Shown here: positions 43,037 through 51,541 of the stretch, piece by piece
How positions within the stretch are numbered: the stretch's first letter is position 1
How the letters are laid out: the number at the start of each line of letters is the position of its first letter
DNA from: VRUE01 sp033856195
GTDB taxonomy: Bacteria; Actinomycetota; Thermoleophilia; Solirubrobacterales; 70-9
Assembly: GCA_033856195.1 (NCBI GenBank)
Contig: JAWVFL010000018.1
Location: forward strand, 82,855-146,854
Length of the DNA stretch: 64,000 bases
Reading direction: 5' to 3'
The notes under the pieces: model-generated
The model's database searches: none
What the model was told of the DNA's origin: nothing
The model's input: only the letters and a program-made list of their open reading frames with translations
Position numbers and translations under genes: made by a program

Positions 43037-43831
43037 ATGGCGACCGAGTTGCGAGAGCTGGCGAGCATCGACGGGACGATCAGGCCGACGGCCGAGGCGG
43101 TCGTCCCGCTCAAGGACGACGGGCTCTACCGAGGCGATGGCGTCTTCGAGGTAATCCGGCTCTATGAGGGCACGCCCTTCGCGCTCGCCGATCACCTCGA
43201 TCGGCTGCAGCGCTCCGCCGCGGCGATCGAGCTCGAGCTCGATCGCGCCGCCCTGGAGGACGAGATCGAGGCGCTACTGGCTGAGCTGGGCGATGCGGAC
43301 GGACAGCTCCGCCTAATCGTCACCCGGGGCGGGCGCCGCCTGGCGATGACCGAGCCGATTCCCGCGCATGCGGAGACGGTCAGCGTCGCGACGGTGACCT
43401 ACTGCCCGACGGTGATCCTCAACGGGGTCAAGTCGCTCTCCTACGCGGCGAACATGCAGGCGACCCGGCTGGCCAAGGCGCAGGGCGCCGACGAGGCCGT
43501 CCTCGTCCAGCCCGACGGGATCGTGCTCGAGCCGCCGACCTCCGCGATCTTCTGGGTCTCGCCGCAGGGCGCCCTGCGCACGCCGGCGCTCGACAACGGC
43601 GTGCTCGAGTCGATCACCCGTGACCGCCTGGTCAAGGCGCTCCAGGTAGAGGAGGGCGCCTGGCCGGTCGCCGACCTGCGTGCCGCGAGAGAGGCCTTCC
43701 TCGCCTCGACCACGCGCGAGATCCAAGCGGTATCCGCGATCGACGGCGCCGAGCCGCCCGAAACGCCCGGACCCCGCACCCGCGAAGCCCAAGAAGCGTT
43801 CGCCTCAACGCTGGACCGGGAACTCCCGTGA
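43037..43831 (+). CDS. Class IV PLP-dependent aminotransferase / aminodeoxychorismate lyase-like
   Basis: 264 aa. GDGVFEVIRLYEGTPFALADHLDRL is the family opening in pieces GDGVFE and HLDRL; the PLP lysine is in NGVKSLSYAANM, and the cofactor-phosphate segment is followed by LEPPTSAIFWV. Either a branched-chain/D-amino-acid aminotransferase or 4-amino-4-deoxychorismate lyase. TAGCCT at 43022-43027 is 9 nt before the ATG. Confidence 0.85.
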   Translation: MATELRELASIDGTIRPTAEAVVPLKDDGLYRGDGVFEVIRLYEGTPFALADHLDRLQRSAAAIELELDRAALEDEIEALLAELGDADGQLRLIVTRGGRRLAMTEPIPAHAETVSVATVTYCPTVILNGVKSLSYAANMQATRLAKAQGADEAVLVQPDGIVLEPPTSAIFWVSPQGALRTPALDNGVLESITRDRLVKALQVEEGAWPVADLRAAREAFLASTTREIQAVSAIDGAEPPETPGPRTREAQEAFASTLDRELP

Positions 43832-43846
43832 GTACCAACACCGCAG

Positions 43847-43887
43847 CGCATCAAGTTGGGCATGTATTTCATCCCAAACATGATGCG
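43847..43887. promoter_or_regulatory. Candidate operator upstream of the beta-oxidation operon
   Basis: A 41-bp imperfect dyad with outer arms CGCATCA (43847-43853) and TGATGCG (43881-43887) and inner GGGCATG / CATCCC. It lies between the aminotransferase stop and the acyl-CoA dehydrogenase start. Length and symmetry fit a TetR-type fatty-acid regulator, but no regulator gene is present. Confidence 0.35.
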
Positions 43888-43919
43888 ATCCCAACAGAGC
43901 CGAGAAAGCAAGGGGTGAG

Positions 43920-45089
43920 ATGGACTTCCAGTTGACCGACGAGCAGCGTTTGATCTCCGAAACGGCGCGGGAATTCGCCGACAAGGAGATCGCGCCGCGG
44001 GTGCGCGAGAACGACCGCGCCGCCCGCTTCGACCGTGAGCTGGCGAGCAAGTTGGGCGAGGTCGGCTACCTCGGCGCCCCGGTCGCCGAGGCCTACGGCG
44101 GTCGCGGCCTCGACTATCTCGGCTACGGCCTGATCGTCGAACAGGTCGGCCGTGCCGACTCCTCCGCCCGCACCGTCGTCTCGGTGCAGACCTCGCTCGT
44201 CGCCGGCTCGATCGAGAAGTGGGGCACGGAGGAGCAGAAGCAGAAGTGGCTGCCCCGCCTCTGCTCGGGCGAGGCGCTCGGCTGCTTCGGCCTGACCGAG
44301 CCCGACACCGGCTCCGACGCCGCCAACCTGCGCACCCGCGCGACCAAGACCGACAGCGGCTGGTCGATCAGCGGCCAGAAGATGTGGATCTCGCTCGCCA
44401 ACTTCTCCGAGGTGGCGCTGATCTTCGCCCAGACCGACCCCGAGAAGAAGCACAAGGGCCTCGCCTGCTTCCTCGTCCCCTGCGACAGCGACGGCTTCAC
44501 CACCCAGGAGATCCACGGCAAGCTCGGCCTGCGCTCCTCCGACACCGGCGAGATCTCGCTCGACTCGGTCGAGGTCGGCGAGGACGCGATGCTCGGAGAG
44601 ATCGGCGACGGCTTCAAGGTGGCGATGAGCGCCCTCGACAATGGCCGCTACAGCGTCGCTGCCGGCTGCGTCGGCATCTGCGAAGGCTGCGTCGAAGCTT
44701 CGGTCGCTTACGCCAAGGAGCGCAAGCAGTTCGGCGTTCCCCTCGCCCGCTTCCAGCTGGTCCAGGAGATGATCGCCGACATGATCCTCAAGCGTGACGC
44801 CTCGCGGATGCTGGTCTACCGGGCCGGCGTGCTCAAGGACGAAGGCAAGCCGAACACGACCGAGACCTCGGTGGCGAAGCTCTACGCGACCGAGTCGGCG
44901 GTCGAGTGCGCAAACCTGGCGATCCAGGTTCACGGCGGGGCCGGCTACGTCGACGACTACCCGGTCGAGCGCTACCTGCGCGACGCCCGCGTCACCACCC
45001 TGTACGAGGGCACCTCGCAGATCCAGAAGATGATCATCGGCCGCGCCGCGACCGGGATCAACGCAATGACCCCGATGGTGGCCGAGTAG
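43920..45089 (+). CDS. Acyl-CoA dehydrogenase
   Basis: 389 aa, full length. FAD/substrate segments CFGLTEPDTGSDAAN and WISLANFSEVALIFA, the YAKERKQFG motif, and the catalytic Glu in the YEGTSQIQKMIIGR segment. First step of beta-oxidation; chain-length preference cannot be told. AAGGGG precedes the ATG. The enoyl-CoA hydratase follows after 3 nt. Confidence 0.95.
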   Translation: MDFQLTDEQRLISETAREFADKEIAPRVRENDRAARFDRELASKLGEVGYLGAPVAEAYGGRGLDYLGYGLIVEQVGRADSSARTVVSVQTSLVAGSIEKWGTEEQKQKWLPRLCSGEALGCFGLTEPDTGSDAANLRTRATKTDSGWSISGQKMWISLANFSEVALIFAQTDPEKKHKGLACFLVPCDSDGFTTQEIHGKLGLRSSDTGEISLDSVEVGEDAMLGEIGDGFKVAMSALDNGRYSVAAGCVGICEGCVEASVAYAKERKQFGVPLARFQLVQEMIADMILKRDASRMLVYRAGVLKDEGKPNTTETSVAKLYATESAVECANLAIQVHGGAGYVDDYPVERYLRDARVTTLYEGTSQIQKMIIGRAATGINAMTPMVAE

Positions 45090-45092
45090 CCC

Positions 45093-45863
45093 TTGGCGGA
45101 GCTGGTCGATAGCTCGCGCGACGGTCACGTCGTCCTGCTGCGCCTCAACCGGCCCGAGGCGCGCAACGCGCTCTCGCCGGAGGTAATGGAGCTACTCGCG
45201 GACGAGCTGGAGCGGCTCGATCCCGACCCCGAGGTCGGCTGCGTCGTCATCGCCGGGTCGGACAAGGTCTTCGCCGCCGGCGCCGACATCAAGGCGATGA
45301 GCGAGCGCAGCTTCGCCGAGGCGCTGCGCCACCCGGCGGCGTCCTTCTGGCGCCGCCTCGCGGCGATCAAGACGCCGATGATCGCCGCGGTCTCCGGCTA
45401 CGCGCTGGGCGGCGGCTGCGAGCTGGCGCTCGCCTGCGACATGATCGTCGCCGCGCGGGGCGCGACCTTCGGCCAGCCGGAGATCAACCTGGGGATCATC
45501 CCCGGCGGCGGCGGCACGCAGCGGCTCGCCCGCGTGCTCGGCAAGCAGCGCGCGATGGAGTACGTGCTGACCGGCAAGCGCTTCGACGCTGAGACAGCCC
45601 GACAGCTGGGCCTCGTCAACAAGGTGACCGCCGACGATGCCTGGCTGGAGGAGGCGATGGCTCTCGCCCATAGCGTCGCCGAGCAACCACCGATCGCCGC
45701 CCGCCTCGCCAAGCAGGCCGTGATCGCCGCCGAGGAGACCGCGCTCAGCGCCGGCCTTGAGAACGAGCGACGACTCTACGAGCTGGCGATGGCCACCGAG
45801 GACCGGGTCGAGGGAATGCGCGCCTTCCTCGAGAAGCGCGAGCCCAAGTTCGAGGGCAAGTGA
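45093..45863 (+). CDS. Enoyl-CoA hydratase/isomerase
   Basis: 256 aa crotonase. Oxyanion-hole motifs FAAGADIKAM and SGYALGGGCELALACD; catalytic glutamates expected in GGGCE and in the PEINLGIIPGGGGTQRL stretch are both present. Hydrates trans-2-enoyl-CoA. TTG start 3 nt after the dehydrogenase stop; the stop overlaps the next start in GTGA. Confidence 0.93.
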   Translation: MAELVDSSRDGHVVLLRLNRPEARNALSPEVMELLADELERLDPDPEVGCVVIAGSDKVFAAGADIKAMSERSFAEALRHPAASFWRRLAAIKTPMIAAVSGYALGGGCELALACDMIVAARGATFGQPEINLGIIPGGGGTQRLARVLGKQRAMEYVLTGKRFDAETARQLGLVNKVTADDAWLEEAMALAHSVAEQPPIAARLAKQAVIAAEETALSAGLENERRLYELAMATEDRVEGMRAFLEKREPKFEGK

Positions 45864-47077
45864 AGGTCGAGCGGATAGGGGTAATCGGCGCCGGGACGAT
45901 GGGTGCCGGGATTGCTCAGATCGCCGCCCTGGGCGGCTATGAGACTCGTCTGCACGATCCCATCCCAGCGGCGCTCGAGACCGGGATCGGCCGGCTGCGC
46001 CGGGCGCTGGCCAAGGGCGCCAGCAAGGGAATGTGGAGTGAGCGCGACGCGAACGAGGCGGGCAGCCGGGTCGGCGCGACGACCAGCCTCGGCGACCTGT
46101 GCGAATGCGACCTGGTGATCGAGGCGGCGCCGGAGGACCTGGAGCTGAAGCGCGAGCTGTTCGCGGCGCTCGACGATGCCTGCGGCCCGGAGGCGATCCT
46201 CGCCAGCAACACCTCCTCGCTGCCGATCACCGCGATCGCCGCCGAGGTCCCGCGGCGCGAGCGCGTGGTCGGCATGCACTTCTTCAACCCTCCGGCACTG
46301 ATGAAGCTGGTAGAGGTCGTCGCCACGGCCGACTCCGCTCCTGCCGCCCTGGAGGCAACCACCGAGGTAGGCAGGCGGATGGGCCGCACGCCGATCCGCG
46401 CCAAGGACAGCCCAGGCTTCATCGCCAACCGTCTTGCCCGTCCCTTCACCCTGGAGTCGCTGCGGATGCTCGGCGACGGAGTCGCCGACGCCGAGACGAT
46501 CGACCGCGTCTGCCGGGTCGGCGGCGGCTTCCGCATGGGTCCCTTCGAGCTGATCGACCTGATCGGCCTCGACGTCAACCTCAGCGTCGCTCGCTCCTTC
46601 TACGCCCAGGGCGCCGAGCCCGAGCGCTGGCGCCCCAGCCCGATCCAGGAAAGCCTGGTCGCCGAGGGCAACCTCGGCCGCAAGAGCGGCCAAGGCTTCT
46701 ACGACTACAGCGATCCCCCCAACCCCGCTTCCGCTGTTCCTTCGCACCAACTGTCGCGGCAGGGGAACAGCGGAACGGGCGAGTTGACCCTGGACCCGGA
46801 GCTGCTGGCCCAAATTGACCCTGCCGCGCCAACGATCCTTCCCCGTCTCATTGCCCAGATCGCCAACGAGGCCGCCTTCGCCCTCGAAGAGGAAATCGGC
46901 TCCCCACGGGACATGGACACGGCGATGCGCCTCGGCTTCAACTGGCCACGCGGGCCGCTCGAGCTGACCGAGCTGATCGGCGCCAGCCGCGCGGTTGAGC
47001 TGCTCGAAGGCCTGCGGGCCGAGCACGGCGAGGCTTACCGGCCCGCGCCCGGGCTCCTCGCCACGACGAACGACTAG
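45860..47077 (+). CDS. 3-hydroxyacyl-CoA dehydrogenase
   Basis: 405 aa. NAD loop IGVIGAGTMGAGIAQIAA, catalytic His in VVGMHFFNPPALMKLVEVV, and SPGFIANRLARPF. Beyond the standard ~285 residues it has a second 3HCDH_C-like domain (IANEAAFALEEEIGS...MRLGFNWPRGP). The linker between the two C-terminal domains (SAVPSHQLSRQGNSGTG) is encoded by a perfect palindrome (46729-46775), which looks inserted. Third step of beta-oxidation. Confidence 0.92.
   Translation: MKVERIGVIGAGTMGAGIAQIAALGGYETRLHDPIPAALETGIGRLRRALAKGASKGMWSERDANEAGSRVGATTSLGDLCECDLVIEAAPEDLELKRELFAALDDACGPEAILASNTSSLPITAIAAEVPRRERVVGMHFFNPPALMKLVEVVATADSAPAALEATTEVGRRMGRTPIRAKDSPGFIANRLARPFTLESLRMLGDGVADAETIDRVCRVGGGFRMGPFELIDLIGLDVNLSVARSFYAQGAEPERWRPSPIQESLVAEGNLGRKSGQGFYDYSDPPNPASAVPSHQLSRQGNSGTGELTLDPELLAQIDPAAPTILPRLIAQIANEAAFALEEEIGSPRDMDTAMRLGFNWPRGPLELTELIGASRAVELLEGLRAEHGEAYRPAPGLLATTND
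46729..46775. repeat. Palindrome inside the 3-hydroxyacyl-CoA dehydrogenase gene
   Basis: TTCCGCTGTTCC (46729-46740) and GGAACAGCGGAA (46764-46775) are perfect 12-bp inverted arms with a 23-nt loop, all in frame and at an inter-domain linker. Unusual for coding DNA. Confidence 0.6.
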
Positions 47078-47079
47078 CC

Positions 47080-47157
47080 GTGGCAGAGCCGCTGGGAGAG
47101 CTGCTCGGCCTGCTCGACGAGCCCGACCCCGGCTTCGCCATCATCACCCCGGGCTAG
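47080..47157 (+). CDS. Possible 25-residue peptide
   Basis: GTG 2 nt after the dehydrogenase stop, encoding AEPLGELLGLLDEPDPGFAI and ITPG. Codon use is normal for the genome, but nothing else supports function; it may be a truncated remnant of a former downstream gene. Confidence 0.2.
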   Translation: MAEPLGELLGLLDEPDPGFAIITPG

Positions 47158-47235
47158 AGTCTCCGAGCTCTGCCTCCTCCTTTCTTCACGCATCGGTTGA
47201 GGCCGCGCCAGGCAACTAACCGCAGGAGGAGAGAC

Positions 47236-48717
47236 ATGCCCGAAAGAACATTTCGTTTGGCGAGCAGGGCCGGTGTGGTGGTGCTGGCAACCGCTCTCCT
47301 CTCTCTCTTCCTCACCGCCGCCGCAAATGCCGCCGACAGCATCTATTGGGTCAATACCGAAGGCGACAAGATCTCCCACGCCAACCTTGGCGAAGGCGGT
47401 GGCGCGGACGTTCCAATCGCTGGGGCACCGGTCGGTGGACCAAACGGCGTGGCGATCGATGCCGCGGCCGGCAGGCTCTACTGGGTCAACCTCGACGACA
47501 ACACGATCCGTTACGCCAACCTGGATGGCAGCGGAGCCGGCCTGCTCAATACGGCCGGCGCGACGGTGGATTCAGTTGCCGGCCTCGCAATCGATCCCCT
47601 AGGCGACAGGCTCTACTGGGCGAACTCAATCGTGAACAAGATCTCCTTCGCCAACCTCAACGGCTCGGGCGGAGGCGATCTCAATACGGCCGGCGCGACG
47701 CTGAACCGGCCCGCGGGCCTCGTGGTCAGCCCGAGCAACGGGCGGATCTACTGGAGCAACTACGCAGGCGACGCAATCTCCTTCACCAACCTCAACGGCT
47801 CGGGCGGGGGAGGCAACCTCGACACCGCCGGGGCCACGGTCGACGGCCCCGAAGGCGTCGCGATCGACCCCACGAGCAGCCGGATCTACTGGGCCAACTA
47901 CGACAGCAGCACAATCGCCTACGCCAGTCTGAGCGGTGGCGGTGGAGGGCTGCTCGATACCGCCGGAGTGCCCGTGAGCAGCCCCGTCGGACTTGCGATC
48001 GGCTTTGCCAGCACGATCTACTGGGCCAACTACGGCAATGACTCGATTGCCTACACCAGCCTCAGCGGCGGCCCGAGGGGACAGGTTGGCACGACCGGAG
48101 CAACCCTGAACGGCGCCGCCTTCCCCGTCCTGCTCGAGCGGCCACACTTCACCGAGTACCCAGCGGTGCTGGGCAAGCACAAGCCGGGCTCCACCCTCAC
48201 CTGCTCGCAGGGGACCTGGACGGCGGACCGGGTCGAGTCGTTCCTCTCCCTCGCGCCCCAGAGCTTCTCCTACCAGTGGTTCAGGAATGGCAAAGCGATA
48301 GCCGGCGCGACCACGGCCGGCATCGTGGCAAGCAAGGTCGGCATCTACAGCTGCACCGTCACGGCAGCCAACTTCGCCGGCGCGGAAAACGCCGTGAGCG
48401 CGGTCGACTTCCCCGTCAACGCAACCGTCGGCTTCAAGAAAGTCACCTACAACCGCAAAAAGGGCACGGCGACGCTGCGGGTCGCAGTGACGGGCACGGG
48501 GCGACTCGACCTCTATGGCAAAGGCGTTGCCAACGCGCTGAGGAAAAAGGCGAAGGGCACCGCCAAGCTCATCGTCCGGGCCAGCGGCAGGGCGAGGATC
48601 AAGCTGGCGAAGACCGGCAAGGCGAAGGTCAAGGCCAGGATCTCCTACACGCCGGAAGGCGGTAAGGCAATCACGCGCTTCAAGGCGATCGTTCTGAAGA
48701 AGAAGCGATCCCGCTAG
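47236..48717 (+). CDS. Secreted YWTD/NHL-like beta-propeller protein
   Basis: 493 aa from ATG 47236, set by AGGAGGAGAG. Signal peptide to about residue 33, then about six repeats of ~43 residues containing IYWVN/LYWAN and ISFANLNGSGGG-type strands with GVAIDP turns, the pattern of LDL-receptor YWTD and NHL propellers. An Ig-like segment follows (SYQWFRNGKAIAGAT...GIYSCTVTA) and a very Lys/Arg-rich C-terminal ~110 residues. Probably a cell-surface binding protein. Confidence 0.75.
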   Translation: MPERTFRLASRAGVVVLATALLSLFLTAAANAADSIYWVNTEGDKISHANLGEGGGADVPIAGAPVGGPNGVAIDAAAGRLYWVNLDDNTIRYANLDGSGAGLLNTAGATVDSVAGLAIDPLGDRLYWANSIVNKISFANLNGSGGGDLNTAGATLNRPAGLVVSPSNGRIYWSNYAGDAISFTNLNGSGGGGNLDTAGATVDGPEGVAIDPTSSRIYWANYDSSTIAYASLSGGGGGLLDTAGVPVSSPVGLAIGFASTIYWANYGNDSIAYTSLSGGPRGQVGTTGATLNGAAFPVLLERPHFTEYPAVLGKHKPGSTLTCSQGTWTADRVESFLSLAPQSFSYQWFRNGKAIAGATTAGIVASKVGIYSCTVTAANFAGAENAVSAVDFPVNATVGFKKVTYNRKKGTATLRVAVTGTGRLDLYGKGVANALRKKAKGTAKLIVRASGRARIKLAKTGKAKVKARISYTPEGGKAITRFKAIVLKKKRSR

Positions 48718-49997
48718 AGCTTCTCGACCGCAGCGCCCGGGTGCGGCAGCTTCTCGCGCACCCGGTGGGCCAGGGCGACCGCCATCGCCCCATCACCCAC
48801 CGCGCCGCCCACCCGGCGCGGCGCCCCGTGCCGCACGTCGCCGGCGGCAAAGAGCCCGGGGATGCTCGTCTCAAGCGCCAACGGATCACGGTCGAGGGGC
48901 CACTCGGCGGGACGCTCCCCATCGTGGATCAGGTCGGGGCCGGTCAGGATGAAGCCCCGCGGTCCGACCCTCACTCCTGTCTCCGCGGCCCAGCCGGTGC
49001 AGGGCTGGCCACCGATGCAGAGGAACAGCGCCGCAGCGGGCAGGCGTTCCGTCTTGCCGTCCGCGTCGCGCACGCGCACGGCCGCAAGCATCCCGCCCTC
49101 GGCCTCCACCGATTCGACCTCGCTGCGCAACCGCACCCGAATGCCGGGATGGGCTTCGATGCGCTCGATCAGATAGGCCGACATCGATTTGACCAGGGAG
49201 TCGCCGCGAACCAGCATCGTCACCCTGGCGCCCGAATCGCCCAGGTTCAAAGCCGCTTGGCCGGCTGAGTTGCCGGCGCCGACGACGATTACCTCGTCCC
49301 CTCCGCACCGCGCGGCCTCGCTGCGACCGGCGCCGTAGTACACACCGCGGCCGAGCAGCTCGTGCACCCCGTCGACTTCGAGGCGCCGCCACTCCATTCC
49401 CGGAGCGGCGATCATCATCGCGGCCTCGATCCGGTGGCCACCGTCGACCTCCAGCTCGAAGCAACCGTCATCGCTGTGACGGCTCCCCGAGAGGCCGCGC
49501 AGGAGGACGAGCTCGGCGCCAAAACGCTCGGCCTGGCGGCCCGCCCGCCGGGCCAGCTCGGCCCCGCCGATCCCCTCCGGGAAGCCGAAGAAGTTCTCGA
49601 TCATCGAGGTATGCGAGGCCTGACCGCCGGGCACGTCGCGCTCCAGAACGACGGTCGAGAGCCCGTCCGAGGCGGCGTAGACAGCAGCTGCAAGGCCGGC
49701 TGGGCCGGCACCGACGATGGCGATCTCATACGAAGACTGCGACGGCGGCGCGGCCTGACCCCAGGCGGCGGCGACGCTCTCCACCGATGCGGGCGCGACC
49801 ACCAGATCGCCGTCGATCAGAACCGGCAGCTCCGCGCCCGTCGCCCCGTGCGCCGCCAGCAGCTCGTCGGCCTCGGCCGATCCCGCCTCGAGCCAATCGA
49901 ATGGCTGCGCGATCCGCGTGAGGAAGTCACGAAGCCGGTGGTCCTCGCTCCCCAGCCTGCGGCCGACGACCTTGACGTCCGGCCGCACCGGGCTCAT
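48714..49997 (-). CDS. Thioredoxin-reductase-like FAD oxidoreductase lacking the CxxC pair
   Basis: 427 aa. An ~80-residue N-terminal glutaredoxin/thioredoxin-like segment (RLRDFLTRIAQPFDWLE) without cysteines precedes a TrxB-type core: FAD loop IAIVGAGPAGLAAAVYA, NAD loop VIVVGAGNSAGQAA and GLFAAGDVR. Where TrxB has CATC the sequence reads YYGAGRSEAARCGG, so the redox disulfide is missing. Such proteins are commonly encoded beside UBP zinc-finger proteins in actinobacteria. Start overlaps the zinc-finger stop by 1 nt. Confidence 0.75.
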   Translation of the reverse strand: MSPVRPDVKVVGRRLGSEDHRLRDFLTRIAQPFDWLEAGSAEADELLAAHGATGAELPVLIDGDLVVAPASVESVAAAWGQAAPPSQSSYEIAIVGAGPAGLAAAVYAASDGLSTVVLERDVPGGQASHTSMIENFFGFPEGIGGAELARRAGRQAERFGAELVLLRGLSGSRHSDDGCFELEVDGGHRIEAAMMIAAPGMEWRRLEVDGVHELLGRGVYYGAGRSEAARCGGDEVIVVGAGNSAGQAALNLGDSGARVTMLVRGDSLVKSMSAYLIERIEAHPGIRVRLRSEVESVEAEGGMLAAVRVRDADGKTERLPAAALFLCIGGQPCTGWAAETGVRVGPRGFILTGPDLIHDGERPAEWPLDRDPLALETSIPGLFAAGDVRHGAPRRVGGAVGDGAMAVALAHRVREKLPHPGAAVEKL

Positions 49998-50272
49998 CAG
50001 CGCGCGAGGCGGAACATCAACTCATCCTCATAGCACCAGCTCCAGTCCTCGCCGGGCTCCACCGAGCGAATTACCGGGTGACCGGTTGCGGCGTGGTGCG
50101 CGGTGGCATGCTTGCCTGGAGAGTTGTCGCAACAGCCGATGTGACCACAGCTCTGGCACATCCGCAGGTGCACCCATTGCATGCCCAGCTCCAAGCACTC
50201 CTCACAGCCCACCACCTCGGTCGGCGGGTCGAAGACCTGGATCGAGCGGAGGTGAGAGCAGGACGAGGCCGT
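49997..50272 (-). CDS. UBP-type zinc-finger protein with probable ACG start
   Basis: 91 aa if started at the ACG at 50272. The UBP finger is complete only with this extension: CSH near the N-terminus, then GCEECLELG, CQSCGHIGCCD and HATAHHAATGH. The first conventional start (GTG 50215) would remove the first Cys/His ligands, and no ATG, GTG or TTG lies upstream in frame. TATCGT (50279-50284, minus strand) sits 6 nt before the ACG, the leaderless spacing seen across this window. Forms an operon with the flavoprotein. Confidence 0.65.
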   Translation of the reverse strand, partial: TASSCSHLRSIQVFDPPTEVVGCEECLELGMQWVHLRMCQSCGHIGCCDNSPGKHATAHHAATGHPVIRSVEPGEDWSWCYEDELMFRLAR

Positions 50273-50343
50273 GGGCTCACGATAGCGCCATTGATCCGTC
50301 GCGTCACACGCGAGAGAAACACCACATCTGCAAGGCTGATGCC

Positions 50344-50829
50344 GTGAACGACGCCGAATCAGGGGGCGAGGCGATCACCGAGGAGGGGATCGCAGCGCTG
50401 CGCGAGGAAGTCGAGGAGCTCGAAGGGCCGGCCCGCACCAAGATGGCGGCGCGGATCAAAGTGGCGCGCGAGGAAGGCGATCTCAAGGAGAACGCCGAGT
50501 ACCACATCGCCAAGGAAGACCAGGCCCACCTCGAGACCAAGATCAAGCGCCTGCGCGAGCGCCTGCGCACCGCGGTCGTGGTCGAGGTCGACGGCAATGC
50601 CGACACCTTCGCCTTCGGCCGCACCGCCGAAGTGTTTGACCAAGGCAAAGAGGAAGTCCATACATGGACCCTGGTCGGCTCGACCGAGGCCAACCTAACC
50701 GAGGGCCGCCTCTCCGCCGAGTCCCCGATCGGCCGCGCCCTACGCGACGCCAAGGTCGGCAAGGCGATCAAGATCGAGACCCCCCGGGGGCCCAGGACGT
50801 TCGTCGTCCAGAAGCTCGTTGACGCTTAG
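50344..50829 (+). CDS. greA: Transcription elongation factor GreA
   Basis: 161 aa from GTG 50344. N-terminal coiled coil with the catalytic acidic tip region REEGDLKENAEYHIAKEDQ, and the C-terminal FKBP-like domain (ESPIGRALRDAKVGKAIKIE). Rescues backtracked RNA polymerase by stimulating transcript cleavage. Divergent from the zinc-finger/flavoprotein operon, tail-to-tail with the next gene. Confidence 0.93.
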   Translation: MNDAESGGEAITEEGIAALREEVEELEGPARTKMAARIKVAREEGDLKENAEYHIAKEDQAHLETKIKRLRERLRTAVVVEVDGNADTFAFGRTAEVFDQGKEEVHTWTLVGSTEANLTEGRLSAESPIGRALRDAKVGKAIKIETPRGPRTFVVQKLVDA

Positions 50830-51437
50830 GAGCGCAGCCGCAGCTGAAACAACGCGTGATCGAGCATCACGTCGCGATCTCCGCCAGAGGCGATCACGGC
50901 CAGGCGGTTCGGCGCCTGTGGTCCTGAGATCCGGTTGCGGAAGACGTCGACTGGCAGGTCGTCGTAGAGGTCAGGCAAGTCATCACCCGGGGCGAACATC
51001 GATCTCCCCCGGTGCCCCTTGCCCTTGATGACGGCAACGAGATCGCCCTTCGCCCCCCCAGTGCCTCTCTGGGCGTCAGCTTCGTTGTAGACAACGATTG
51101 GCCGACCCTTTTCATCGCCGATCATCTCAAAGGCGAGCCACCAAAACCGCTCGCGGCCGTAGAACACCCTGGGAACGGTCACCCGTCCCAGTCCGATCTG
51201 AACTGGGCCGTCGACGTCCACCGACTCCCAGACCTCGAAAGGCAAGTAGTGCTCGACCCCCTCGGGCCAGCTGTAGCTCTCGCCCTCTCGTTCCGCCACC
51301 TTCGTCCACGCGGCGAGCCGCACGCTGGGACGCCGCACGCCATCCCCCGCGGGCTGACGCAGGGCCGCGACCAGTGACGCTGCCTGGCTCTCGACCAGGT
51401 CGGCAAGCTCGCTCTTGGTGAGCGGCTGCTGGTTCAC
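50826..51437 (-). CDS. Uncharacterised 203-residue protein
   Basis: GTG 51437 is chosen because AAGGA lies 4 nt upstream and a minus-strand TAAACT (51473-51478) would give a 25-30 nt leader; the frame stays open to 51632 but in poor-looking sequence. Visible features: a helical N-terminus (LTKSELADLVESQAAS), then a mixed domain with WPEGVEHYLPFEVWES, RFWWLAFEMIGDE and FRNRISG. I do not recognise the family. Ends in a 4-nt overlap with greA. Confidence 0.5.
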   Translation of the reverse strand: MNQQPLTKSELADLVESQAASLVAALRQPAGDGVRRPSVRLAAWTKVAEREGESYSWPEGVEHYLPFEVWESVDVDGPVQIGLGRVTVPRVFYGRERFWWLAFEMIGDEKGRPIVVYNEADAQRGTGGAKGDLVAVIKGKGHRGRSMFAPGDDLPDLYDDLPVDVFRNRISGPQAPNRLAVIASGGDRDVMLDHALFQLRLRS

Positions 51438-51541
51438 TGGGTCCTTATTGACGTAAAGTCCATGATGGCGTGAGTTTACATGACTTCGCGTAAGTTGCAA
51501 CCACTCCTCCGCCACCCACCAGCCAGGGAAGATAAGTGGCT

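Noticed and set aside
47236..48110. Regular repeats suggesting a CRISPR or tandem DNA array
   Set aside because: The periodicity is ~130 nt, degenerate and in frame; it reflects propeller blades in a coding sequence. No CRISPR array or cas gene is seen anywhere in the window.
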